A stretch of 64,000 nt of DNA, from the NCBI GenBank assembly GCA_963721405.1, contig CAVRJA010000004.1, positions 558,001 through 622,000 of the forward strand. Direction: 5' to 3'. The position numbers and the translations under genes were made by a program. The notes beneath the pieces are model-generated. The model had not been told where the DNA came from and did no database searches. It saw only the letters and a list, made by a program, of their open reading frames with translations. Positions 1 to 8,770 of the stretch are shown piece after piece. The DNA is from JAFNAG01 sp963721405. GTDB taxonomy: Bacteria > Acidobacteriota > UBA6911. Position 1 is the stretch's first letter, and every line of letters starts with the position of its first letter.

Positions 1-485
1 CCTGGACTTGGATCCGCACGTGGACGTAGATCCGGCAAGTAGCCAGTTTCTGTCGCGAAACTCGAGTTCGGCCACAGGGCACAGCGCCCAGGAGGGGCGC
101 CAGAGAGTAGCCGGGGGCAAGCGGCGCGCTTTTCAGCGACGCGCGGCCCCCGGTAGGAAATTGTATTTAAATGAGCCCCGGTAGGGGCGAAAGGTTCTGT
201 GCGCCATCGGCTTCTGTCGCCGGGGCTCTTCGCTGTGCAATATCCTACCGGGGGCTGCGCGCTACGCGCTAGCCCCCGGCTACTCTCTGCGGCCCCTCCG
301 GGGCCGACATCTTGCGCGCCGATTGCGCTGCCAGGGAGTTTCGCGACAGAAATTAGCTATGGCCCGATATAAGTGCCGCATTCGCGAGAGGTTACATCAA
401 TAAAGCCTGACCACGTCCAGGTCGAGGTCCAGGTCCACGTCCAGGACCAGGCAGGACAAGGATTGAGTTTCGCAACAGAAACTAG
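1..485 (+). repeat. MITE-like family A, copy 1 (left end outside window, interrupted)
   Basis: Non-autonomous repeat built of a left arm of GGACNT hexamers (1-33), a core beginning GGCAAGTA (34-41) and continuing at 357 with CTATGGCCCGATA, and a right arm of AGGTCC hexamers (about 411-455). It ends in the terminal repeat GAGTTTCGCAACAGAAAC (465-482). Three more copies lie at 31670-31869, 50238-50440 and 54608-54814. In this copy the core is split by a 311-base insertion (43-353) that the others lack. No ORF is conserved among copies. The rest of 486-651 holds only a palindrome. Confidence 0.75.
43..353. mobile_element. MITE-like insertion nested inside family A copy 1
   Basis: The 17-base sequence TTTCTGTCGCGAAACTC (47-63) is repeated in exact inverted orientation at 336-352. 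The bases TAG (40-42) recur at 354-356, which looks like a target duplication, and uninterrupted family A copies read straight across this point. The interior is a palindrome of palindromes: GAGAGTAGCCGGGGGC near 104-119 pairs with its complement near 271-286, and a central stem starts at about 175. The interior resembles the element at 11022-11294. The terminal repeats match those of family A, so one transposase may move both. No coding capacity. Confidence 0.7.
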
Positions 486-535
486 TCAAGGGACGCAGCC
501 TCTTGAAATCCCCGCGTGCCCGATTGCTATTCCAA

Positions 536-576
536 ATTCGAGATTCGAGATTCGAAATTAATCTCGAATCTCGAAT
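536..576. repeat. Perfect 17-base inverted repeat
   Basis: ATTCGAGATTCGAGATT (536-552) is followed, after a 7-base loop, by its exact reverse complement (560-576). It lies between family A copy 1 and the end of the CHAT gene. There is no T-run, so it is not a classical terminator; it may simply be a repeat relic. Confidence 0.6.
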
Positions 577-651
577 CAGAGGGGCAGCTGGAGATTTGCG
601 ACAGAGACAAACGCGAACAAAATTCTCGTTGTCGGCTCAATAACGGTCTAA

Positions 652-3600
652 TTACTGCGGATTGCCTACAAGGATATACGGAATCCAGGACCGAGGGTTG
701 AGGTTGCCAGACGCGCGGGCGGCGTCGAGCAGTGCGAGTTGAGCCCTCTGCAGCGCCGCGGCGTTGGTCGTGCGCTCATGAAGCAGCTCATAGAAGCGGG
801 CAGTGAGGATCCGCGTCGAACCATCATCGACGGGGAGCAGGCTGGCGATGATCGCCGGCGCGCCGGCGTTCAGGAATGCGGGGACCAGTCCCCAGGGGGT
901 CTCGCCCTCAGCCACCGGGCCGATACCGGTGCTGCAACCGGCAAGATAGACCAGGCGGGCTTTGGGCAGCTTCCAGGCGCTGATCGCAGCGCTGTCCAGA
1001 TAAGCCTCGACGGGCGAAGTATGGAGCATCAATACCGGTTTGTCTTGCCGGATGGCAGAGTGGCCGGCAAAATGGATGATTTCCGAGGCGCCGGCCGCCT
1101 GGCCGCCTGCGTGCGGATCCTCCGGCGCCATCAGCCGGGCCGTACCGGCATAGAGTTTCTCGAGACCCGCCAGCTCAGCGCGCGCATTGGGGAGGTTGGC
1201 CGAGCCGTCGATCAACAGGATCGAGGGATCGGAGGAGTTTCGTCCTCGCCCGAGCTCGAGGCAGTGGCGGAGGATGCTGCTGGAGGGGGCAACCGCGATC
1301 GCGGCCCGCTCGATCAGAAACCGGCCGCGATCGTCCTGCAGGCCCGCAAACGGCAGCAAATGCAGGGGGCCATCGGGAAGGATCACAAGCGTTTCAGGGT
1401 TGCCGGCCATCAGCGCTGTCTCGATCGGGGCGATCAGTTCCGAATAAAGCCGGCGCGAGAGTGTCGTGAACGCGGGCAAATCACCTCTTGTGATGCTCAG
1501 CAGATACTCGTGCACCAGGACCTCGACTTCGCGCGCGACGAGCCTTTGCGCCGCCACCTGAACACGTCCTTGGGTGCTCGCAAAGATCAACAGCTGATCC
1601 TTGACGAAAAAGTATTCCAGGACTGACATCGTGCGCGAATCGCTCGCGGCCGCGCGGCCGGGCCGGGAATGCGACGCCCCCGGAGGTGCGTTCTGCAGAT
1701 TCAGCTGCTCCTTGAGCGTCATGGACTTTGCCCGGTCGACAAATTCCAGCGCCTGGCCCGGATCCCCTGCAGATTGCCAGAGGACCGAAACGATGGCTCG
1801 ATAGGGGGCAAAACGGTCGGTGAGGAATGACTGCCTGAGGTCGCCGAGCTTGACATTCTGCCTCATCTGCTCCAGAACCTTGATGGACTGCCCCAGGGAT
1901 GAGAGTGCGCCCGCGTGATCCCCGGCCGCCCGCAGGAGTTCGCCACTGAGGTAACTCGCCTGCCAGTTGATCTCCGGATACTGGCCGGAGGCATCGATTC
2001 CGGCCAGCATGCTCTCTGCCTCACGGATCTGCTTCCGGCTTAGATATACCTGGGCCAGGCCCAGCCGGTTGCGAGCTTTCAACTCATGCATCCCTTCGGG
2101 TGCTGACTTCAGACTCTCCTGAAAGAAAGCCTCGGCGGCGGCCAGATCGCTCATCCGAAGGCTGAGAACGCCTTCTTTATGGATCAGGTTCAGGCGGCGG
2201 GCAATAATCGCCGATGTGGACTGGGCCGACTGGCGCTGCAGGAAATTTTCTTGCTGCTGAAGCGCCTCCCGGTAGGCGCCTCGGGCGTCTTCCAGCCGTC
2301 CCAGGCGGTCCAGCGTCAGACCCAGGTTTTCGAGGGTATCAATGAGCACCCCCTCATCCTGGCGTCGATAGGCAAGTCGAAGAGCTGTGGTGTATTCTCC
2401 CAGACTTTGATCCAGCTGTCCCAGCTGCCGGTACAGGTCCCCCAGGATCAGGGAGGAATATGCCTGCCAGGAATCCAGGCGGTACTTCCCGGCAACGGTT
2501 CTCAATTCTCCGGCGCAGCGCAGACCGTCGTCAAACTTCTTTTGCTCCATGTAAGCGAGGGCCAGGGCGCCACGCGCCTTGGATGCAAGGTCGGGTGAAT
2601 CAAGGCGCCGGGCAACCTCGAGCATTCTGCCGTATTCGATGCCGGCCGCCTGGTAATCAGCTTTGCTGTATATCAGGGTATTGCCGCGGAGGTGATGGAT
2701 ATTGGCGATCTGCCAATCATCCCGGATCTTCGTGTATTCCCGCGCCAGGGCGTTGCTGCCGCGCAGGGCGGCCGCCGGATCGCTGCCGCGGTGCTGTTTC
2801 ATGAGATTCTGAAATTTCTGGTCCAGATTTCTCTTCCTAAAGCGCTGACCGGGCGAGAGGCCCTGGTAGAAGCCGAGCAACGCCTGGAAGCTGTGATCAC
2901 CCGTGGCTTCGGCATAGGCGGCTTCCAAGATTCGCGCCGCCCAGACAAGATCCTCTGAACCCGGCTTCTTGTCGACGCCAGGCACGCCGTCCAGCTCCAG
3001 GCTGCGTCTCATCGCCGAGCGGATCGCGGCCGGCATACTCGAGGGCGCCCGCCACGCAAGCTCGCTCAATGTAGCGCTGTCCCTTGACCCGGCTGCGTGG
3101 TTCACCTCCTTTTCCAACGTAGTGGAGTCGGCCGCCTGGATTCTGGTGCGCAGCCGTCGCATCTCCTCCGCCCAGACGGATTCGGTGTCGCGGGCAAGAT
3201 AACTTTCGATTTCCTGCAGCGCCTCCTTGTGCCGGCCGGACTCGTATAATGCCCAGGACTTGTCGTAGCGTGCTTCCGCCGAATCAGGATTCAGCCCCAA
3301 CACGGCGTTGAAGTCAGTAAGAGCGCCTGCCAGCAGAGCGCCGCGCTGAACCGCGTCGGAAACCCGGGAGGCTTCCTCATATTGGGCTACGCCGCGTCCC
3401 AGCAGGGCCTGGATATTTCCCTTGTCAGCGTCCAGGATCTCTTGAAATTCCTTCCGCGCCAGGTCGAACTGTGACTCGCTCAGTCTGATGTAGGCAATTC
3501 CCAGACGCGCTTCCACCAGGCCATCGCGGACCCCAATCGCCTGATACAAGAGATTCTCGGCGCGGCGCAGCGAGTCGTGATCGGCGAGATCCCGATTGGA

Positions 3601-4077
3601 AGTCGCCTGACTGAACGGCAGGGCAAGGCGCAGGTTGCCCGGGCTTTTCCCCGAGTAGTTTTCCTGCAGTATGGTTTTGGCCTGAGCGTAAAGGGCCGCA
3701 CCCTTATTCCGCTCACGGATATATTGAAAGCTCCACAAACCGACCGCGAAAACGAGCAGGGCCGCAGCTGCGGCCAACAGGCGACGCTGCCGGCGGTACC
3801 CCTTGCCTGCGCGAGCCTGTTCCCGTGCTGCCGTCCGCTGCACCAGGCCGATCATCTCTTCAAGTTCGGCGTGGTCAGGTTCCTGGACCTCCCCCATCGC
3901 AGGCTCGGATTCCGGATATAGCATCTGGAGCAGATCCGCAACCGCCTGGCGGCAATGGGGGCATTCTGCGAGGTGCGCTTCAATCTGGATCCGCCGGTTG
4001 CCTCCGCCCGCTTGCGCCACGTAGGCGGAAAGGTCATCGGCCGTCAGGCAGTTTCGGGTGGACTCATTGTTACTCAT
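652..4077 (-). CDS. zf-HC2-type anti-sigma/TM/TPR/CHAT-domain protein
   Basis: Predicted 1141-residue membrane protein. Domains in order: a zinc-finger anti-sigma-like head with Cys10 and the HxxxCxxC set His35, Cys39, Cys42; a single TM helix at about 100-120; a long TPR region from about 130 to 850; and a C-terminal CHAT (caspase-like) domain with the likely catalytic dyad His1006 (in HFAGHS) and Cys1048 (in LAGCSTG). The ATG at 4077 is chosen because it overlaps the sigma-factor stop in ATGA and precedes the zinc finger; the frame is open 36 codons further upstream. Zinc-finger heads of this kind hold ECF sigma factors, so the protein probably senses something through its TPR region and controls the neighbouring sigma factor. 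Proteolysis is inferred from the intact dyad; target and topology are unknown. Confidence 0.85.
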   Translation of the reverse strand: MSNNESTRNCLTADDLSAYVAQAGGGNRRIQIEAHLAECPHCRQAVADLLQMLYPESEPAMGEVQEPDHAELEEMIGLVQRTAAREQARAGKGYRRQRRLLAAAAALLVFAVGLWSFQYIRERNKGAALYAQAKTILQENYSGKSPGNLRLALPFSQATSNRDLADHDSLRRAENLLYQAIGVRDGLVEARLGIAYIRLSESQFDLARKEFQEILDADKGNIQALLGRGVAQYEEASRVSDAVQRGALLAGALTDFNAVLGLNPDSAEARYDKSWALYESGRHKEALQEIESYLARDTESVWAEEMRRLRTRIQAADSTTLEKEVNHAAGSRDSATLSELAWRAPSSMPAAIRSAMRRSLELDGVPGVDKKPGSEDLVWAARILEAAYAEATGDHSFQALLGFYQGLSPGQRFRKRNLDQKFQNLMKQHRGSDPAAALRGSNALAREYTKIRDDWQIANIHHLRGNTLIYSKADYQAAGIEYGRMLEVARRLDSPDLASKARGALALAYMEQKKFDDGLRCAGELRTVAGKYRLDSWQAYSSLILGDLYRQLGQLDQSLGEYTTALRLAYRRQDEGVLIDTLENLGLTLDRLGRLEDARGAYREALQQQENFLQRQSAQSTSAIIARRLNLIHKEGVLSLRMSDLAAAEAFFQESLKSAPEGMHELKARNRLGLAQVYLSRKQIREAESMLAGIDASGQYPEINWQASYLSGELLRAAGDHAGALSSLGQSIKVLEQMRQNVKLGDLRQSFLTDRFAPYRAIVSVLWQSAGDPGQALEFVDRAKSMTLKEQLNLQNAPPGASHSRPGRAAASDSRTMSVLEYFFVKDQLLIFASTQGRVQVAAQRLVAREVEVLVHEYLLSITRGDLPAFTTLSRRLYSELIAPIETALMAGNPETLVILPDGPLHLLPFAGLQDDRGRFLIERAAIAVAPSSSILRHCLELGRGRNSSDPSILLIDGSANLPNARAELAGLEKLYAGTARLMAPEDPHAGGQAAGASEIIHFAGHSAIRQDKPVLMLHTSPVEAYLDSAAISAWKLPKARLVYLAGCSTGIGPVAEGETPWGLVPAFLNAGAPAIIASLLPVDDGSTRILTARFYELLHERTTNAAALQRAQLALLDAARASGNLNPRSWIPYILVGNPQ

Positions 4078-4799
4078 CGCACCTCCCCTCCGGTCTGCCG
4101 GCTGACCGCCAGGGTCCTCACCCGTGTGACCAGCCGGTTGAGGACCTTCTCCACGCCGCCTTTGGACAGATTGATGCCTTTGCATTGGGCGATCTGCTGG
4201 AACGAAAGACCGTGCGAAAAATAGAGATCGACCACCAGCCGGTCGCGCGAAAACGCCGGGCCCGACAGGTTCTTTAGCGTTCGCTGTGTCAGGGATGCCA
4301 GTTCGCGCCCTAGAAACTCTCGTTCCAGGTCGGAACGATCGGCAATTTCCCGGGCGTCGAAGCCATCGACCGGATGATCCCCGGGAGGGACCACGGGCGC
4401 GGCAACATCGCGGCTGAAGGTCCTGTGCCGACGCATCGCGTCCATCACTACCGAACGGCTGATAACCGCCAGGTACGCCAGTAACTCTCCCTCAGTGGCG
4501 CCCGAAAACCGTTTCATGGCCGCGCAGTCGTTCTCCACGAGGCGTAGGATGGTGTTTTGCAGCAGATCGCTCTCTTGAATCCCGCCGCGGACCGTATCTG
4601 CTCCAGGCTCCGGTTCCGCGCCGAAATTCCGGCGCAGCGTGCCTCGAATAAAATACTTGATCTTGCAGGCATACCGGCCCAGAAACTCGGACCAAAGCGC
4701 GGCATTTTCCCGGTCGGCAGCGCAGAGAAGGAAAAGCTCCACAGGATCACGGCCAGCGGATGGGGGGGAGTCCGGTTGGAGCAGGCTCTGGCGTAACAT
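4074..4799 (-). CDS. ECF-type RNA polymerase sigma factor
   Basis: Sigma-70-family protein of 241 residues. A region 2-like part (about 30-120) includes the segment around QESDLLQNTILRLV. The C-terminal region 4-like helix-turn-helix (about 170-230) contains LSFQQIAQCKGINLSKGG. It ends in a 4-base ATGA overlap with the zf-HC2/TPR/CHAT gene, so the two are translationally coupled, the usual arrangement of a sigma factor and its anti-sigma. Only 18 bases separate it from the upstream dihydroorotate-dehydrogenase-like gene, so the three may share a transcript. Its Shine-Dalgarno sequence is weak. Regulon unknown. Confidence 0.85.
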   Translation of the reverse strand: MLRQSLLQPDSPPSAGRDPVELFLLCAADRENAALWSEFLGRYACKIKYFIRGTLRRNFGAEPEPGADTVRGGIQESDLLQNTILRLVENDCAAMKRFSGATEGELLAYLAVISRSVVMDAMRRHRTFSRDVAAPVVPPGDHPVDGFDAREIADRSDLEREFLGRELASLTQRTLKNLSGPAFSRDRLVVDLYFSHGLSFQQIAQCKGINLSKGGVEKVLNRLVTRVRTLAVSRQTGGEVR

Positions 4800-4817
4800 T
4801 GAGCACCGATTATCTCG

Positions 4818-5810
4818 CTAGACTTTGTAGGAGAGGACGGCCTGCATGTACTGGGCGCGTTCGAACGCCGAGGGGTCGGCGACGTTTTTCTGGCTCATGC
4901 TTCCCCGCAACTGGTTGAGCGACTCGTATTCGTGCGCATCCATCCACTCGACGATGCCCTTCTCAATGGCACGGATCTGGGCGATGCCGTGGCTCAGCAG
5001 CACGGAGCAGAGCTGGGCGACGTTGGCGCCTGCCAGCATGACTTTCAGGACATCCTGCGCGCTGTGGATGCCGCTGGTGGCCGCCAGGTCGGCCTTAAGA
5101 TGGCCCGACAGGATGGCGATCCAGCGCAGGGGCAGTCGGAGCGCCTGGGGCGTGCTTAACAGCACATTGGGGCGGACTTCGAGGTTTTCGAGATCGATGT
5201 CCGGCTGATAGAAACGGTTAAAAAGGACCAGGGCATCGGCGCCCGCCTCGTCAAACCTCTTGGCCATGTTCGCCATATTGCTGAAATAGGGGCTCAGCTT
5301 AAGCGCCACCGGGATGCCGGCGACAAACTTGACCGCCTTGAGTATGTCGATGTATGTCTGCTCGACCTGCGCGGAGGAAAGCATCGCGGCAGTCGGAATG
5401 GAGTAAATATTGAGCTCGAGCGCGTCCGCTCCGGCCTCTTCCATCCTCTTGGCGTAGTTGACCCAGCCGCCGATGGAGGCGCCATTGATGCTGGCGATGA
5501 TCGGGATTCCGACCGCCGCTTTGGCCTTCCGGATCTTCTCAAGGTAACCTTCCGGCCCGACTCGAAAATCACCCGGCGCCGGCAGGTAAGTAAGGGCTTC
5601 GGCGAAGCTCTCGGTCCCATGCGCGAGGTGGTGCTCGATCGCTTCCTGCTCCCGCGTGAGCTGTTCTTCGAACAACGAATAAAGAACCACAGCCGATGCG
5701 CCGGCGTCTTCCATCCGCTTGATGTTGTCCAGATTGTCCGACAGGGGGGAAGCGGAGGGCACGAGCGGGTTCCGCAGATTCATCCCGAGGTATCGAGTGC
5801 TCAGATCCAT
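4818..5810 (-). CDS. Dihydroorotate dehydrogenase-like flavoprotein
   Basis: TIM-barrel protein of 330 residues of the DHOD family, beginning with the typical strand STRYLGMNLRNPLVPSASPL. Later signatures are IPIIASINGASIGGWV, ELNIYS, PVALKLSPYFSN and the FMN-phosphate-binding end LAATSGIHSAQDVLKVMLAGA. This class is often annotated as dihydroorotate dehydrogenase-like and may act on another substrate; no pyrimidine genes are nearby. The start follows AGGAGA by four bases. It is the first gene of a minus-strand run ahead of the ECF/CHAT pair. The pyrimidine role is uncertain, the fold is secure. Confidence 0.85.
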   Translation of the reverse strand: MDLSTRYLGMNLRNPLVPSASPLSDNLDNIKRMEDAGASAVVLYSLFEEQLTREQEAIEHHLAHGTESFAEALTYLPAPGDFRVGPEGYLEKIRKAKAAVGIPIIASINGASIGGWVNYAKRMEEAGADALELNIYSIPTAAMLSSAQVEQTYIDILKAVKFVAGIPVALKLSPYFSNMANMAKRFDEAGADALVLFNRFYQPDIDLENLEVRPNVLLSTPQALRLPLRWIAILSGHLKADLAATSGIHSAQDVLKVMLAGANVAQLCSVLLSHGIAQIRAIEKGIVEWMDAHEYESLNQLRGSMSQKNVADPSAFERAQYMQAVLSYKV

Positions 5811-5964
5811 GGTCTCTCCTTTAAATGCCTGAGTAGTGCTGTCAACCTATGAATTTTCGTCAAGCTCCCTGCGTCAGGGCGGACGCATTATACTCTGGTT
5901 GCCGCGATTCGTCCCGTACTACTCGATGTCAATTCTTACACCGATTTCTTGCGGATTTCAGGGA

Positions 5965-7428
5965 TCACGATTCTGATTTCGACTCCCGCGATCCTCCTCC
6001 TGTGATCTGCCGCGCGACGCGATGGGCCATCTTGACGCAGTCGTTGAGTCCGACGCCGTAATAGGCGTTGCCCACCAGGAAGAAGCCGGGGCGCCTCTGC
6101 GCCAGTTCCTCGAGATGCGCGCGGCGTTCGAGGTGCCCGAGAGTGTACTGGGGAATCCCGCGCTGCCATCGATAAATGCGGATGAATTCGGGCTTGCGCC
6201 GGATGCCCACCAGCGTTCCCACTTCACGCTGCAACACACGCCAGATTTCGTCATCGGAGAGATCCAAAACCCGCGGATCCCCTGCCCCGCCCAGCATGGA
6301 CCGGAACTGGATGTATCCGGCGGGGGCGCGATGGGCAAAAATGGATGAGGTCCAGATCGAGCCCAGCGTGCGCAGCCCTTCGGAGCGCGGAATCAGAAAG
6401 CCGAAACCATCGATGGGGTGGGCGACATCCTCACGCCGGTGCCCGGTGGCCGCCACCACGATGGGGGCATAAGGAATCGAGGCCAGCGCGGCCGACAGTT
6501 CTTGATCGGTCTCGGCAAACATCCGCGCAGACTCGTAGGTCGGACAGGCACAGACGAGATTCCGCGCGAGAACGCGCCGACCGGATTGGTCGACCACCTC
6601 CCACCCGCTTTCCGTCCGGCGGATGCGCGCCACGGGCCGTTCCAGCCTCACAATCGTCCGGAGCCTCTCCTGCAGGCGCGCCACGAGCACGTCCATGCCT
6701 CCCTGGAACGATGTCAGGCGCCCTCCAGGCCCCGCCGGCCCGCTCGATTGGTCGGAGGCCGAGCCGAGCCGAGCCCGCCGCTTCTCGAACTGCCGCGCGA
6801 TCAGCGCCCGCACCAGGCTGCCGTAGCGCTTCTCCATTTCGCGCATGATCGGGAAACATGCCGGGAGCGAGAGCTCGCGGGCCAGTCCCCCGAAAATGCC
6901 GGACACCATGGGATCGATGAAGGATTCCGCCGCGCCGCTGCCGATGCGCCGGGCGGCAAAATCGAACACGCTTTCGTCGGCGTCGTCGCGGCGCGCCCGG
7001 ACGAAAGGTTCCATGAAGACCCGCAGCTTGTCCCGCCGGCTGAGCAGGTCCGTGCCCAGAATCGACTTCGGCGAAAGCGGCACAGGATGCAGGCGGCCGC
7101 CTTTTATGATGAACCGGTTCCGGCTGCTGTCGTTAGCCGGCTCCAGGGCGCCGGTAAGGCCGATTTCCGATACCAGCTGCAGCGTCAGAGGCTCCCGGTC
7201 GAGAAAGCCGTTCGGTCCCCAGTCGACCGAGTAACCGTCCTCGCGGTCAGTGCCGATCGTCCCGCCGAGTCTTCCGCTTGACTCCCAGAGTTCCCAACCC
7301 GCAGGCCGGTCGAACAGGCCCAGCCAGTGCGCTACCGAAAGACCGGATATGCCGCCGCCGACTATCAGTCCTTCCAGTTGCGCCAGGGCATCCGTTCCGG
7401 TTTTCTGTGCGCGAGGGGAAAACTTCAT
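5965..7428 (-). CDS. hemG: Protoporphyrinogen/coproporphyrinogen oxidase (FAD, HemY type)
   Basis: Amine-oxidase-fold flavoprotein of 487 residues. It has an N-terminal dinucleotide-binding motif VGGGISGL (23-30) and the family's C-terminal FAD signature GNAYYGVGLNDCV near 455-467. It oxidises protoporphyrinogen IX, or coproporphyrinogen III in organisms using the other haem branch, at the end of haem synthesis. The frame is open for 90 codons upstream, but the ATG at 7428 is preceded by AGGAGA at good spacing and immediately precedes the FAD motif. No other haem genes are in the window. The choice between the two substrates cannot be made from sequence alone. Confidence 0.9.
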   Translation of the reverse strand: MKFSPRAQKTGTDALAQLEGLIVGGGISGLSVAHWLGLFDRPAGWELWESSGRLGGTIGTDREDGYSVDWGPNGFLDREPLTLQLVSEIGLTGALEPANDSSRNRFIIKGGRLHPVPLSPKSILGTDLLSRRDKLRVFMEPFVRARRDDADESVFDFAARRIGSGAAESFIDPMVSGIFGGLARELSLPACFPIMREMEKRYGSLVRALIARQFEKRRARLGSASDQSSGPAGPGGRLTSFQGGMDVLVARLQERLRTIVRLERPVARIRRTESGWEVVDQSGRRVLARNLVCACPTYESARMFAETDQELSAALASIPYAPIVVAATGHRREDVAHPIDGFGFLIPRSEGLRTLGSIWTSSIFAHRAPAGYIQFRSMLGGAGDPRVLDLSDDEIWRVLQREVGTLVGIRRKPEFIRIYRWQRGIPQYTLGHLERRAHLEELAQRRPGFFLVGNAYYGVGLNDCVKMAHRVARQITGGGSRESKSES

Positions 7429-7867
7429 CGTTTGCCTGTCTCCTGCATCAACGAAGTCCACAGGACGAATCAGATCATGACCTGTACCGGAACTACCAAG
7501 ACCACGATGACCCCGAAGACATGCCCTGAGGAGAAAGCGACAGCTCATGTGCTCAAACCTCGCCGGGCTTGCGACCTTCGAGGTCCTCGCGGTTCGATCT
7601 ATCTGCACCGCATTCAGGCCGCTGTGCACAAATGATACATGAGCCACAGCCTCGACCCAGGGAAATCGAGAAGGCCACCTTTGGCGCATGCCGTCCACAC
7701 CGCCTGCCGAAAATCGGGCACGGCAGCGGATCTTCGCGTTGTGGTTGTTTCCAAATGCCGAAATTGCCTGAACCTTCTGAAGCAGGTTTTCATCTTAAAA
7801 CGTGAGGCTGGATTCTTTCCCGCCGGAAGAGTACATTGGGAAGAGAATGAGCCGCGAGGATGTGCCT
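7429..7867. other. Intergenic region, divergent promoters expected
   Basis: About 440 bases between the divergent hemG-like gene and the exported glycine-zipper gene. It contains AT-poor sequence with short open frames that lack ribosome sites or recognisable domains. I see no repeat or RNA gene. It presumably carries promoters for both flanking genes. Confidence 0.5.
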
Positions 7868-8674
7868 ATGGGAAACAGAAAGAGCTTATCGGCATTCGTC
7901 ATGCTGTTGGGAGTTGCAGCTGTTCTAGCGTTGCCGCTCACCGCGCAGGAAGAAACCAGGCAGGTGGCCCCAAATCCTGAATTGGTCGTTCCGGTCGGGA
8001 CGGTTCTGCCCGTAGTTCTCAACACCTACCTCAATACGAAGAACACCCAGGTAGGGGACACATTTTATGCCGATACGACCTACCCCATCTGGATACAGCA
8101 GCGGCTTGTGATCCCGCGGGGATCGATCGTAAAGGGGACGGTCACAGAGGTCTTCAAGCCGGGCAAGATCAAAGGAAAAGGAAGGATCGCGATCAAATTC
8201 GACTCGATCCTGCTCCCGAATGGAATCGACCGCCCGCTCATTGCCGACTTCCGAGGAATTCACGGCCCGGGTGCGGAGAAGATCGACCGGAAGACTGAGA
8301 CGGTGGAGCAGGGAGGGACCAGCAACAAGGGTGCCGAAGTGGGTACCGTGGCCGGAACGGCTGGCCAGGGGGCCATTATCGGAGCCGTAACCCAGAGAGG
8401 CGCTTCGGGCGCATTGATCGGCGCAGGCGCGGGCGCAGCCGTCGGCACGGCGATCGTGCTCCTCAGCCGCGACCGTGACCTGATTCTGCAGCCCGGCACC
8501 CAACTCGACCTCGAGATCCGGCAGCCCATGCGTTTCGCCTACGGCGAAATTATTTTTTCGCAGGACCAGATCGACAAGGCGGCAAGATCCAGTGCGACGA
8601 AACCCGCCAAACCCCAGGCCGGGCGCCCCCGGACATCGGTTCCTGGCTTCCGTTTCCCTCGAATCTGGCGTTAG
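7868..8674 (+). CDS. Exported glycine-zipper protein, TrbI/VirB10-like core
   Basis: Predicted 268-residue secreted or envelope protein of unknown role. A signal peptide (about 1-27, ending LPLTAQ) is followed by a beta-rich segment resembling the core of TrbI/VirB10-type proteins: VPVGTVLPVVLNTYLNT, then VIPRGSIVKGTVTEV. A glycine zipper (GALIGAGAGAAVGTA, near 180-200) follows, which could insert in or cross a membrane. The ATG at 7868 is chosen because it starts the signal peptide after a GAGGA; an in-frame ATG at 7847 is possible. The gene stands alone, is not near conjugation genes, and is followed by a good terminator. The TrbI resemblance is from memory of the fold and is moderate. Confidence 0.75.
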   Translation: MGNRKSLSAFVMLLGVAAVLALPLTAQEETRQVAPNPELVVPVGTVLPVVLNTYLNTKNTQVGDTFYADTTYPIWIQQRLVIPRGSIVKGTVTEVFKPGKIKGKGRIAIKFDSILLPNGIDRPLIADFRGIHGPGAEKIDRKTETVEQGGTSNKGAEVGTVAGTAGQGAIIGAVTQRGASGALIGAGAGAAVGTAIVLLSRDRDLILQPGTQLDLEIRQPMRFAYGEIIFSQDQIDKAARSSATKPAKPQAGRPRTSVPGFRFPRIWR

Positions 8675-8708
8675 GGTTCGAATTCGCCCAGGAAGTACAC
8701 GCTTCCGG

Positions 8709-8759
8709 CCTCTGCCATGTGCTGCGGGCAAAACGCAGCGCGGGCAGAGGTCTTTTTTT
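8709..8759 (+). terminator. Rho-independent terminator
   Basis: CCTCTGCC (8709-8716) pairs with GGCAGAGG (8743-8750), with an inner GCTGCG/CGCAGC stem, followed at once by a run of seven T. It lies 35 bases after the glycine-zipper gene and just before the convergent end of the LysR gene. Confidence 0.85.
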
Positions 8760-8770
8760 GCTGGGGCGGA

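Noticed and set aside
1..460. Hexamer repeats as a CRISPR array
   Set aside because: Units are 6 bases without spacers, the arms are inverted to each other, and there are no cas genes.
652..4185. Longer 1177-residue start of the CHAT protein
   Set aside because: It would run into the sigma gene by more than 100 bases; the ATG at 4077 gives a clean ATGA overlap and the zinc finger.
5965..7698. Longer 577-residue start of the protoporphyrinogen oxidase
   Set aside because: The 90 extra codons show no domain and the ATG at 7428 has a strong ribosome site before the FAD motif.
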